DNA of 64,000 nucleotides from Typha latifolia (taxonomy: Eukaryota; Streptophyta; Magnoliopsida; Poales; Typhaceae). Below are positions 10,208 to 19,795 of this stretch, one piece after another. Under the pieces are notes generated by a model that saw only the letters and a program-made list of their open reading frames with translations, was not told the origin of the DNA and did not search any database. The stretch covers positions 6,820,001 through 6,884,000 of the forward strand of contig CM034103.1 of assembly GCA_019914945.1 (NCBI GenBank). Direction: 5' to 3'. Position 1 is the first letter of the stretch. Every line of letters starts with the position of its first letter. Both the position numbers and the translations under genes were made by a program.

Positions 10208-11350
10208 TTATTTACTATAAAAATAACTTACATGGACTTTAGTACTCAAAAATAAAACGAGCATATGTAGTCAAATCCGCCAACTACCTATTGTAGAACA
10301 TTTGTTGATGAACACATGACATCTCCTCCAATCATATGATGAGTGAGAACGAACTAACTATTCTCTATTAATAGTAGTATAATCATTGCACCATATGATT
10401 TCCACACTATAAGAAAAACTATTAATAAGATTTAAAATCATTAAAGGAGTATAGTGTATCAAAATATGCAAAAAAAATTATAACTAACATACTCATCTTG
10501 TATCTATTGCAACCTTCAAATGTTGTTGTGCTCATCGTTAGTGACGAACTTTCTTCAAGGATATCTCAAAACCAAAGTCACTTGTTTCTTAAAGAGGACA
10601 TTTCAGTAGAGCTTATTGAAATAAGTCTCAAACTTTCTTCCTTCTCCAAATTTTTTTACTTTTTAGAATGAGCTCCCTTTTGCTCCTTTCTTACTTCTAC
10701 TTCTCTTGTACTTGGCTACTATTGCAATCTCTAAATTCATACGGACTTCAATGCAAAGTAATAGTATTTGTTTGCACTATTTGCTCAGAGAACTTCACAT
10801 GTTTAGAAATGCTATATTTCCTAGCTAATAAATCACTTGCTACCTTGCCAACCGATAAATCAACTGCTGCTAGCATATTAGATACAACATGTGAAGCTTC
10901 TACATGCTTTTTAGTGGCTGATTTGCAATATTTCACTAGTCCTTTTTTTCAGTATTATAACTGGTGCAGTTTGTGTGTCTTGTGTGTGCTCTTTAGTTGC
11001 CGATTAAGGTATTAACAAAGTATCTATCTTCTCTTTTAGTATCTTCATAATAGCATCAATACCAATCACACATTATGTCAATTCAACTTGTCTAGCTATA
11101 AGTTCATTCACGTCTTTAATCAATAGCTGAAGATAAGTATTTGAGGACTCTCCCATCTTTTTTGACTTATCCTACATTTCGAAATGGACAAACTTTTTGT
11201 TAGCATATAATAATAATTGCATATCTTTAAAAACACACTTGTTATATATCATTCCTTTTTCTACACTCTTCTTTTGCTCTTTCTCTTCACACCCTTCCGA
11301 AGCCACCTCTTCGCCTTCCATGTCTCAAGATCACCATTTGGAATAATCAC
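10208..11350 (-). pseudogene. Decayed coding region upstream of the Ulp1-like domain
   Basis: Several minus-strand frames here look protein-like although broken. Near 10936-10748 a frame includes KKHVEASHVVSNMLAAVDLS and KVASDLLARKYSISKHVKF. Near 11330-11090 another holds MEGEEVASEGCEEKEQKK and LQLLIKDVNELIARQVEL. They lie in the order expected for the N-terminal body of the same gene that ends in the Ulp1-like domain at 8995. I do not recognise a family. A plus-strand frame over 10668-11015 is its shadow. Confidence 0.3.
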
Positions 11351-12104
11351 TACCTACTAATTTCTCAATTTTATTTGATGCACCATGCTCATCCATAAGT
11401 AAATGTATCTATTCTTGTGCATATACCAATATTTTCTTAACCTATGGTAAATAATTTATGAAAAAAAACTAAAACTAGTCAAGGTTGATAATATCTATAT
11501 AAATTTGAGAAAGTGTTAGGCTCTGATACCAATTTGATAAGATCTGGAACCAAAGATAGGCTACGCTAAGATTCCTTCAAGATCTGAATTTATTATAGAA
11601 ATTAGTCTGCGCAATCGAGAAAAAATATTCGTCAGATATTCTTCGGTAGTCATAAAATTACGAAACCAATTGAGTTGGATCCGTAACTTCCTAATCTACA
11701 ACCTTATTTATGCATTTCACAGATTCAAACTATAGCAGGAACGAAAACACGGAATAACGTGGGTGATGGTGGTGGTGACGGGTGGAGTGGATGTTAGGGT
11801 TATGGATGAATATGGAGATAAGGGTGGATTGTTGAAGTGATTAAGAGAAGTAGACAAAGGGAACGAAGTGGTCAAGATCCCAAAGAAGAGGGGTGATTCG
11901 ATAGACAAGGGAGATTAGAAGCGAGGAGAAACCTTGCCAACGATAGAGGTGGAAGGATGGTGAAGAGGGAGGAGAGAGGAGTCTAGAGAGAAGATAGGAG
12001 GCAAGAAATTAAGAATCCTGAAAAACCCCTAGACATAAGTATGTATCTAAATACTAGGCGATGATATCACTCGTTCGCTTGAGTAAAAGTCCGTAGAATT
12101 ATAT

Positions 12105-12780
12105 GCCTTTTGAATTTCAGATTCATTTTCCTCGACTGGTAACATATCCTAATCATCTGTACTATCAGTATCAACAACAGAATCGATTTTAATTAGAGAA
12201 GAGGCAAAAGCAATAAAGTTTTCTTCGTCTTTTCCAGAATCATCATCAGATTCATTTGAGTCATCCCAAGTAACTTTCATAGCTTTACCCTTCTTCTTAA
12301 GGCGATTAGGGCATTCTTGTGCTATGTGTCCAAAACCAGAACATTCAAAATATCGAACTTTATTCTCAGAATTCTTATTTTTCTGTTTGACACTGTTGTT
12401 GCTCACACCTATATTCGAACTCGCAGTATTCTTCTTTTTCACAAAGGCTTTACTTTTCTCAAGTTTTTCAGCATTCAACTTGTTTGGCTTCCGAAAGAAT
12501 ATATTAAACTTTTTGACGAACATGGCCAACATCTCAACATCTAAATCACCTTCATCATCAAACTCCTCTATAATTTCTTCAACTGTGGATAGAGCAATCC
12601 CTTTGGACTTCCTCGGTTTTGAAAGACTGGACTCAAATGTTTGTAGATTTCCTACCAATTATTCAACTTTTATAGAATCGATGTCCTTACTTTTCTCAAT
12701 AGTTGTAACTTTTGCCTTAAACCTCTCTCGAAGAGACCTAAGGATCTTACGGACAATTCTGTTTTGAGAAATTTTCTCTC
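12105..12780 (-). pseudogene. Copia gag fragment with zinc knuckle
   Basis: The minus strand encodes a UBN2-type copia gag middle and C-terminus. It includes VGNLQTFESSLSKPRKSKG, an acidic stretch EFDDEGDLDVEML, and a CX2CX4HX4C-like knuckle reading FECSGFGHIAQECP near residues 103-116 of the 12658-12149 frame. The N-terminal gag is lost. The upstream part (12780-12660, encoding an RKILRSLRERF-like segment) is in the same order but carries a stop. It matches the gag remnant at 47975-48770 closely, so both come from one copia family. Confidence 0.8.
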
Positions 12781-12782
12781 CT

Positions 12783-13130
12783 AGAGATAGGGCATCACAA
12801 TCCTTATATATGATCTCCAAGATAGAGCCAAATCTAAGTCTTATCCTTACTCACGAAAATCCAATTTTATCCAACTTCATTGGTGCGTTCGAACGCGGCC
12901 CGAGTGCGTTCGAACGGCATGACTTGATCTCAAGTGCGTTCGAATGGGCCCGAGTGCGTTCGAACGCAACAACTTGAATTCTTTAGGTTGCGTTCGAACG
13001 CGTTTGTGAACGTAGCTCTTAGTCTGTGTGAACGCAATACCCGCGTTCGAACGCGTTTGTGAACGCGGCTCTCTGTCTATGTGAACGTAGTACCCATGTT
13101 CGAACGCGTTTGTGAACGTGGTGTGAACTC
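12783..13130 (-). promoter_or_regulatory. Palindrome array and TATA box in copia LTR
   Basis: Units of GCGTTCGAACGC and GCGTTTGTGAACG fill 12888-13130. CATATATAAGG (minus, near 12800-12810) follows downstream. The same order of array then TATA is seen in the gypsy LTRs, although flanking sequence is unrelated. Confidence 0.75.
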
Positions 13131-13365
13131 AACGGCTTTTCTCTAATAATCTTGCAATTCTTCAAACCAAAGATATTCTAGACTTGTGTAAAGCTCATAT
13201 ACATGAAAAAATACACTTAGAATATTTTGTACACAATTGCCAACAAATAAAAACCTAACAAATCCAATTCCATTATAAATTTGGTTGCTATCCACATATT
13301 TATAGAGGCTAGCCAGCAAGTCCTAAAACAAAATGAAATCCTAATTCTAAAGGATTCCCGTCGAT

Positions 13366-13625
13366 CGCATTCAAACGCGCTCGATCGCGTTCGAACGCAC
13401 TCAAAAAGCCCCTTCTCTGGATTTGCGAACACGACACAGGTGTTCACAAGTCGTTCGAACGCGAGCGTTCACAAACGCATTCACAAGGTGTTCACAAACG
13501 CGAGCATTCACAAGGCGTTCACAAGGCATTCACAAGCATTCACAAGGCGTTCACAAGCATTCACAAGGTGTTCACAAGGGTTCACAAGCGTTCGAACGCA
13601 ACTCCACCTGTGTTCGAACGCGACA
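13366..13625. promoter_or_regulatory. Palindrome array with 11-bp GTTCACAAGGC expansion, D 3' LTR
   Basis: TTCGAA units occur at both ends. The middle (about 13455-13600) is a run of GCGTTCACAAG and GCATTCACAAG units every 11 or so bases, a local expansion of the half-site not seen in the other copies. Confidence 0.8.
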
Positions 13626-13657
13626 TACAAGAATTTTATTTTAATAAAAATAAACAC

Positions 13658-14188
13658 CTAATGCAAGATATCAGTCTCCAACTCCCATGTCGCCTCATCA
13701 GATGGCTTGCCAAGCCACTCAACTATAATCTCCATATCCAATTTGGTACCATATCGTCCTCGGTGTCTAGCAAATACTCGAACTAGATCTACGATCTCTA
13801 TCTCCTCTAATGGCTCCGGTAGAACCGAGCCAACAATCTCATGATCTTCAATGCGCTCTCTCAACAATGAAACATGAAAGAAAGGGTGCACTTTCGACCC
13901 CTCCGGCAGCTCCAAACGATACGCAGCCGAACCAATACGCTCCAACACTTGAATGCATCCGCGGTCCAGCAGCAAACCGCCTCGATTCTCCAACTCGGGA
14001 TGGCGCTCCGGATCATCCATCACCTCCTGTAACAATCTCAAAATATCTGGGTCATATGTACATGCATACCTCAGCTCATCAAGAAAGGGAAAGGTAGGAG
14101 ATGAATAGGCTGCAAGTTTGGTACATGCATCCGCCGCTCTATTTTCCATTCCCTTCTTGTACTGAATTTTATAATCATACCCCAGCAA
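13658..14188 (-). pseudogene. RNase H end joined to integrase C-terminus, element D
   Basis: This 176-residue frame opens with the end of RNase H (LGYDYKIQYKKGMENRAADA) and the linker AAYSSPTFPFLDELR. At LLLDRGCIQVLERIG it jumps straight to the integrase C-terminal domain ([20 protein letters not shown]), so the H2C2 zinc region and the whole DDE core are deleted. The tail reads IIVEWLGKPSDEATWELE, the chromodomain-like core, and stops at the 3' LTR. Element C keeps the integrase that this copy has lost. Confidence 0.8.
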
Positions 14189-14189
14189 T

Positions 14190-14510
14190 TTTGTGACCCA
14201 TCGCTGCTATGTCGGAGTGTGTATGCGCTATCCCATGAAGTATGGAAGGCTCCTTTGATCGGTTCGGATAATGAATCGTCTACCGATCAAATAAGGCCTC
14301 CACTTTGACACCGCATGCAGAATTGCCAACATCTCTCCCTCATAAGTCGATAATTGCTGATATTTTTGCGATAAAGCCTTGCTAAGATAGGCAATAGGAC
14401 GTCCTTCTTGCATTAGTACTGCTCCTATGCCAACACCCGATGCATCACACTCAACAATGAATTCTTTGGTGAAGTCCGGTAGCGCTAGAATGGGTGCCGT
14501 CGTCATTGCT
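14190..14510 (-). pseudogene. RNase H domain, element D
   Basis: The frame [20 protein letters not shown] carries the first RNase H aspartate region (ECDASGVGIGAVL), then RPIAYLSKALS and the YEGEMLAILHAVSKWRPYL block with its conserved glutamate. It ends at SLPYFMG, with a stop where the partner element C reads on. RNase H removes the RNA strand during reverse transcription. Confidence 0.8.
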
Positions 14511-14548
14511 GTTTTTAATTTTTCAAAGGCTAAAATGGCTTCATCTGT

Positions 14549-15226
14549 CTATCTAAAAGAGTCCTTCTTCAACAAAGAAGTGAGAGGAGCAGCGATCTTA
14601 CCATATTCGGCGACGAATAGACGATAATAATCAGTCAGCCCCAAAAATCCTCTCAATCTGGTGGTAGTAGTAGGAATAGGCCAAGCAGTCATACATGCAA
14701 CCTTTTGAGGATCTGCCGCTACACCATCCGCTAAAATGATGTGGCCTAAATACTCCACCTTCGGTACTCCCCATAGGCACTTGGACTTCTTGATCTAAAA
14801 ATTAGTTTTGCTCTAAAAATTCAGCACATTCTCCAAATGCCACTAATGCTCCAATTCAGTCCTGCTATACACCAAAATATCATCAAAAAATATCAAGACA
14901 TACCTTCGTAAGAGAGGCCAAAATATATCATTCATGAGGCCTTGAAAGGTAGCTGGAGCATTGGTGAGACCAAAAGGCATCACTCGGAACTCATAATGCT
15001 CATCGAGAGTCAGAAATGCAGTTTTGTGCACATCTGCCGAGTGAACTCTAATTTGATGATACCCGGCCCTCAAGTCAAGCTTACTAAATATAGTCGCCCC
15101 TGCAAGCTCGTCCAGCAACTCCTCGATAACCGGAATAGAATACCGATCATTGACGGTAATAATATTTAGTAATCGATAGTCGACACAAAAATGCCATTTC
15201 CCATCTTTTTTTTGCACCAAAAGCAT
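14549..15226 (-). pseudogene. Reverse transcriptase, element D
   Basis: The palm is read from 15226 to 14843: [55 protein letters not shown], and the active site [10 protein letters not shown] with both aspartates. After a stop near 14800 the thumb/connection follows in 14758-14549: [18 protein letters not shown] and [12 protein letters not shown]. The N-terminal fingers upstream of 15226 are interrupted. This is the best preserved RT palm in the window, and it copies the element RNA from an initiator-tRNA primer in virus-like particles. Confidence 0.85.
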
Positions 15227-15399
15227 GGAGGATGAATATGAGCTATAACTTGGTTGTATAAGGCTTTAGTCCAACATCTCGGCTACCATCTTTGAGATTA
15301 CTTCTTTTTGCATATGTGGATACCGATATGGCCTCACGTTCGCCGGTGCAGCCCGGGTACAATCTCTATGCGATGGTTTGCCACTCTCCTTAGTGGCAA

Positions 15400-15975
15400 C
15401 TCCTACGGCTCCTCAAACAGTCTAGAAAAGTTATCTAATAAATTAGACAATTCAATGGTAATACCTGAACTCGTTTGAGGCTGATCTCCTGCTGGTCCTA
15501 ACTGAAGAAGATAGGCTAAATCATATGCACAAGGCAGCCCCACCATATGGTGCATCGTAGAAATCGGCGAAGACTGAACACCATCAAGCTGCACATCTTT
15601 GTTTCCTTGTTTATATTTCATCCACATGCTCTAGAAATCAAATGTGACGGGTCCCAAACTCTGTAACCACTGAGCACCAAGGACAATGTCTGCACCTCGC
15701 AACGCCAACGAATACAAGTCCACAATGATGTCGTATCCTTGCACCCATATACCGACTTAGCAACACAAGCTCTTCGCCCTAAGCTTTGTGCCGTCTCCAA
15801 TAGCAACGTCAAACCCCTTAGTCGGTTCAGCATCCAAACCCAATCTCCTCACTAGCCTCTCGTCTAGAAAGTTGTGTGTACTCCCCAAATCGATGAGGAT
15901 GTGCACAAAATGCTTTCTAATGAGTCTGTCTACTCGTAACGTCCTCAGCATGAAAGTACCCAAATATGCATGCAT
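15400..15975 (-). pseudogene. Aspartic protease and linker, element D
   Basis: The frame at 15975-15757 begins MHAYLGTF and includes VHILIDLGSTHNFLDERLV, where the usual D(S/T)G active site reads DLG. A stop follows at SLCC. The next frames continue with GADIVLGAQWLQSLGPVTFD and MWMKYKQGNKDVQLDG up to the start of the RT linker. The changed active site and the stops make it inactive. Confidence 0.8.
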
Positions 15976-16119
15976 CGATATTTCAGCTTAGATATCCTCC
16001 TCCACGCCCTCCTCCACAGTCTCCTCATGGGTCTCCTCTGGACACTCTCCATTATCAACTACCTCATCATCCTCCTCAGGACCATCGATAAGCATCATGC
16101 TCCCGATTGGTTTAGAACA

Positions 16120-17297
16120 CTGATGACCGAGGTGAAACACTCATCACATCGAAAGCAAAGGCCCTTCGCTCTTCACTCCTCCACCTGGGCAGGTGTGAGA
16201 GTTCAAACGGGGGGTCTTGTGCCTCCTCTAACCTAGGAAGAAGGTCTCAAATATGGTCGTGGTCTAGTAGTCGCGGTCGCTATTTTTTAAACCAAAGAAT
16301 TTCCAATCGACGTTCTAGGTGCAAATCGCCCATCTCGGTTGCCCCAATTGGTTTTCACTACCATCTTTAGAGCCCTATGCTTTTGTTGACCTCACGGCCT
16401 TCTCAAAAGCCTTCTCAAGAGTAGTAGGACATAGAGCATGAACATCCGCTTGTATCTCCTCTCGCAACCCTGAAATAAATATACTCATTAATGTACATTC
16501 GGGCCACGGTGGCTCACAACGATTACTAACTCTTTCAAACTCAGCTTGGTACTCCAATACGGTAGTCCTTTGAACCATCTTGCTTAATGTGGCCGCAAAT
16601 TCTTCATATGTCACTGTCCCAAATCTATGTGTAATCCTCCTACAAAAATTAGCGCATTCGGTAAATCCACCACCACGAATAATCGATCTATACCAATGCA
16701 ATGCCGTTCCTTGGAGGTGAAAGCTTGCCATCTGGACTTTTGCATCTTCCACTGTACCCTGACAATCAAAATATTGTTCAACTTGAAACACCCAATCCGT
16801 TGGATCACCGCCTTGGAATTTTGGAAAGTCTAAGCGTGCGGTTCTCCCCGGAATAGCATTGTCGGGTTCGCGAAAGATTCTTGGTTCAGGTCTAAACCTT
16901 TGTGCATGTTGATTACCTTCTCTAAATCTTTGAGCACGTCCATCACCATCTCCATAGGGATCAACCTCATCCTCATAGTGCCAATCCTCCTCATCGATGA
17001 AGCGCACCAGTACCGCATGCTTCTCGGATTTCACCACTGTCGGTCTTGAGTTTTGTAACGGAGGTGGGGGATGATGTGAAGGCATAGGAGGGGATCATTG
17101 ACACTCATATGACGCACCTGGAGCTTTGGGGTATCGGTTCTATGGAGTCCCACCATTGGTCCTTGAAACTCCGTTCGTCGTCGAGGACATGACGAACCCA
17201 ATCGATTAACAATATATTCTTTGAATTCATTGTGATCCTTTTGTATGTTGTCAACTCTATGCAACAATGTTTGGAACACGCCCCTTAGTTCATCCAT
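16120..17297 (-). pseudogene. Gag with Retrotrans_gag core and knuckle, element D
   Basis: The N-terminal frame (17297-17031) reads MDELRGVFQTLLHRVDNIQK. A shift leads to a 236-residue frame (17085-16375) with EDWHYEDEVDPYGDGDG, then the Retrotrans_gag core: DFPKFQGGDPTDWVFQVEQY, ASFHLQGTALHWYR and VQRTTVLEYQAEFERVS. A decayed zinc knuckle, LCFRCDECF, lies near 16150. This is the most complete gag of the C/D family here and shows what element C lacks. Gag forms the particle in which reverse transcription takes place. Confidence 0.85.
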
Positions 17298-17467
17298 ATT
17301 TGAAACCGTGGACGTTGGTTAACTCGGTCCTACCGTGGTCGCTCCAAAGGAATCGGCCTCACGGTTAGGATCATCTTGCATTGAGTCCTCCCTTGTCAGT
17401 GTGCTCTTTATAGGTCTCCTTGTTGATGTCATCTTCCTTGTTTCAACCATTAATAGAGGTCTGAGTT

Positions 17468-17504
17468 CGCTTACTTTGATACTAATTATTAGGCTCTGAT
17501 ACCA
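17468..17504 (-). promoter_or_regulatory. Two tandem primer-binding-site copies, element D
   Basis: On the minus strand TGGTATCAGAGCCTAATAAT begins at 17504, and 20 nt later TAGTATCAAAGTAAGCG begins at 17484. The 3' LTR of D ends after the first copy (at 11514), which makes the second the operative PBS. Confidence 0.75.
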
Positions 17505-17815
17505 ATTTGATAAGATCTGGAACCAAAGATAGGCTACGCTAAGATTCCTTCAAGATCTGAATTTATTACAGAAATCAGTCCGCGCAATCAAGAAAAAATA
17601 TTCGTCAGTTATTCTCCGGTAGTCAAAAAATTATGAAACCAATTGGGTTGGATCCGTAACTTCCTAATCTACAACTCACAGATTAGAACTTTAGCATGGA
17701 CGAAAACACAGAATAAGGTGGGTGATGGTGGTGGTGACGAGTGGAGTGGATGTTAGGGTTATGGATGGGTATGGAGATGAGGGTGGATTGTAGAAGTGAT
17801 TAATGGAAGTAAATT
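17487..17815 (-). repeat. Element D 5' LTR remnant (R-U5 part)
   Basis: The stretch matches 11514-11840 closely, including GATAAGATCTGGAACCAAAG and GTGATGGTGGTGGTGAC. It stops near 17815, where gag of element H starts, so U3 and the palindrome array are missing. Confidence 0.8.
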
Positions 17816-19321
17816 GAGCGACCAAGGCATGGGGACGGATCACATGGCTCCGTCAAGATTGCCATCCCCACAGAGCTCATGAAGACGGACGGAAGGCCCT
17901 CTTGATCTCGTGCAAACACTAGCGCTCATAGCACAAAGGATGTTGGAGATCAAGGCAACCCTTGTTGACATGAACCAAAATCCTCCAAGGCGTACCCCTG
18001 AGCATAACAATCATGGGGAAGTTAATCAAGATAGCATCTCGCCTCTGAAACATTGGGGAAGATCCAGCTAGGGCTGCGGCTTCTGTGGCTCCACCACCAA
18101 TTGCCGCCCAACCAGATCATCGACCTCCACCTCGTGAGCATTATTGAAGACAAGAGAATCGTCTCTTACCATGAGATAGGATTCGGCGAGGACCGATCCT
18201 GGAGGCATCATGCCAATAATGTGACGAACCGCAAGGGTGCCGCACTAATTTACCACCCTTGCACTAGAGGGCACCTATGGCCCCATACCTAGAAGAGGAA
18301 CCTTGGGATGAGTGGGAGGAGGCCCCATATCAACCAAGGATCCAGCAACATGAGCTGCTTCACCGAGGATGCAAAAACGGACGCGACCAAATGCTATTAC
18401 CCCGCACCATTCGAGTCAATTTTCCCAAATTCGGCGGGGGTGACCCGTTGGATTGGATTTATAGGGCAGAGCAATTCTTCACCTATCAAGTGACACTTGA
18501 TCACCAAAAGGTGCTTCTGGCCTCATTCCACCTTGAAGACGTAGCGGTGAAATGGTTTCAAGCAGCACATCGCGTACGTGCCTTCATCACCTGGGAGGAG
18601 TTCGTCGACGCACTTTGTGTGCATTTTGGACCCTCCGACTTTGAAGACTTCCAAGCCACCTTAACGAAGCTAACCCAAAAGACCTCTATAAGAGCCTACC
18701 AAGAGGAGCTCGAAAGAATTAGCAATTGAGTCCACGGGTGGTCAGACTCAACTCTCAAAGGCACTTTTGTCTCCGAGCTTCGTCGTGATATCCAAGCGGA
18801 ATTCAAGGTGACTCATCCTACTACTTTGTTGGAGGCCTTCTCAGCAGCTCAAATGATGGAAGAGAAAGATAAGGGAGTTGAAGACAACACACCGTCTAGC
18901 ATGGAGCACTAGCGATCCGCGCACTAACCGTAGACCGCCGGTCTCGGGTGTGGCACGTTCAGGATGAGTTCGACCAAACCCCAATCGGCCACCCCCACTA
19001 TGGATAGCCCCTGATCCTTGGGGACAGCTACAGATGATGGGTCAACACCTCACACCAACGAAGATCGAAGAGCGATACTCGAAGGGCCTATGCTTTTATT
19101 GTCATGAGCACTTCGTACCGAGCCACAAATGCTCCAAACAGCCCACAGACATCATGCTCATGGAGGAGATAATCGAGGACGATCCCATTGAAGATCTTGA
19201 GATGCAGCAAGAGGAGGAAGTTGGCTAGACCAAAGAGGGCAACTCGCTTGATGTCCAAGCCGAGCTGTCCCTTCATTCTTTCGTCGACGAGTTAACTCTG
19301 AAAACTCTTTGGGTTCACAAA
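17816..19321 (+). pseudogene. Gypsy element H: gag and start of protease
   Basis: Broken plus-strand frames encode a gypsy gag: DLVQTLALIAQRMLEI near 17910, then in the frame 18277-18729 NFPKFGGGDPLDWIYRAEQF, ASFHLEDVAVKWFQ and TQKTSIRAYQEELERIS. Near 19034-19228 come LTPTKIEERYSKGLCFYC and the knuckle CFYCHEHFVPSHKC, then an acidic linker and AELSLHSF, the start of protease. At ~19321 it passes directly into LTR U3 sequence, so all of pol is deleted. The family differs from C/D. Confidence 0.75.
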
Positions 19322-19795
19322 AATAGAGAACGCAATTTGCGCGTTCGAACGGGCTCGGGCAGTTCGAACGCGATCGTTCGAACGCCTGCACATGTTAGCA
19401 AGGACAAAGAACTGTAATTCCTCGTTCGACCGCGATCAGGCATGTTCAAATGCACCGCGGCAAAAACTATTGACTCTTTAGGGTTGTTAACTTAGTTAAT
19501 GGGTCCCTAAGGTGAGCCTCTATAAATATGTGAAGGAAACCTAATTTGAGTTAATCTGATAATTCAAAACAACATTGTGCTTTTTTTTATCTCTTTCTCT
19601 TCTTGATCTAGCCATTGGCGCCCTCTTCCACCTCCTTCCTTCCACCACCAAAGTCTTTGGTCAGCTTCCTCTAACTCCTAATCCCCCTTTTCTACAACAA
19701 CTTCTCTCTCTTCACACTAAGAAATTAACCGAGCACATATCTAGCCATTGAAGGGCTATCAAGATAGGGTTTATCTAACCTTTAGTGTAATGCCC
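19322..19795 (+). repeat. Element H 3' LTR fragment with palindrome array
   Basis: GCGTTCGAACGGGCTCGG and related units fill 19322-19460. CTCTATAAATATG near 19515 is the TATA box. U5-like sequence runs to 19795, where the minus-strand LTR starting TGTAATGCCC (19796) cuts it off. Confidence 0.75.

Larger units (their letters stand above)
12019..13260 (-). mobile_element. Copia-derived 1.24-kb mini-element with TSD AATCC
   Basis: It starts TGTTAGG at 13260 (minus) and ends in TTTTTCA at 12019, the same termini as the copia LTR at 48800-49822. It is flanked by perfect AATCC at 12014-12018 and 13261-13265. Inside, the U3 and R parts of the LTR run directly into a gag fragment near 12780, and the gag fragment runs back into the last ~85 bp of the LTR near 12105. 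So it looks like one LTR whose middle has been replaced by gag. Junctions share short matches such as CTAGG. No PBS remains. Confidence 0.85.
11514..13673 (-). repeat. Element D 3' LTR, split by a copia insertion
   Basis: On the minus strand it starts TGATATCTTGCATTAGG at 13673, carries the palindrome array and a CTCTATAAATATG TATA box near 13300, breaks at 13261 and resumes at 12018. A TTATCA end lies at 11535, but a primer-site copy follows (TGGTATCAGAGCCTAACA, minus, 11534-11514). By comparison with C, the true end is CCTAACA at 11514. Confidence 0.8.
11514..17815 (-). mobile_element. Gypsy element D (minus), 5' LTR truncated, integrase deleted
   Basis: This chromovirus belongs to the same family as element C. 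In element order it has a 5' LTR remnant (17487-17815), duplicated PBS (17468-17504), gag (17297-16120), protease (15975-15400), reverse transcriptase (15226-14549), RNase H (14510-14190), a fused integrase tail with chromodomain-like end (14188-13658) and the 3' LTR (13673-11514). A copia derivative splits the 3' LTR at 12019-13260. The 5' LTR is cut near 17815, where element H begins, so no outer TSD can be checked. Confidence 0.85.

Noticed and set aside
10668..11015. Plus-strand Cys/Leu-rich frame of 115 residues
   Set aside because: The minus strand of the same DNA looks more protein-like and lies in order with the Ulp1-like remnant.
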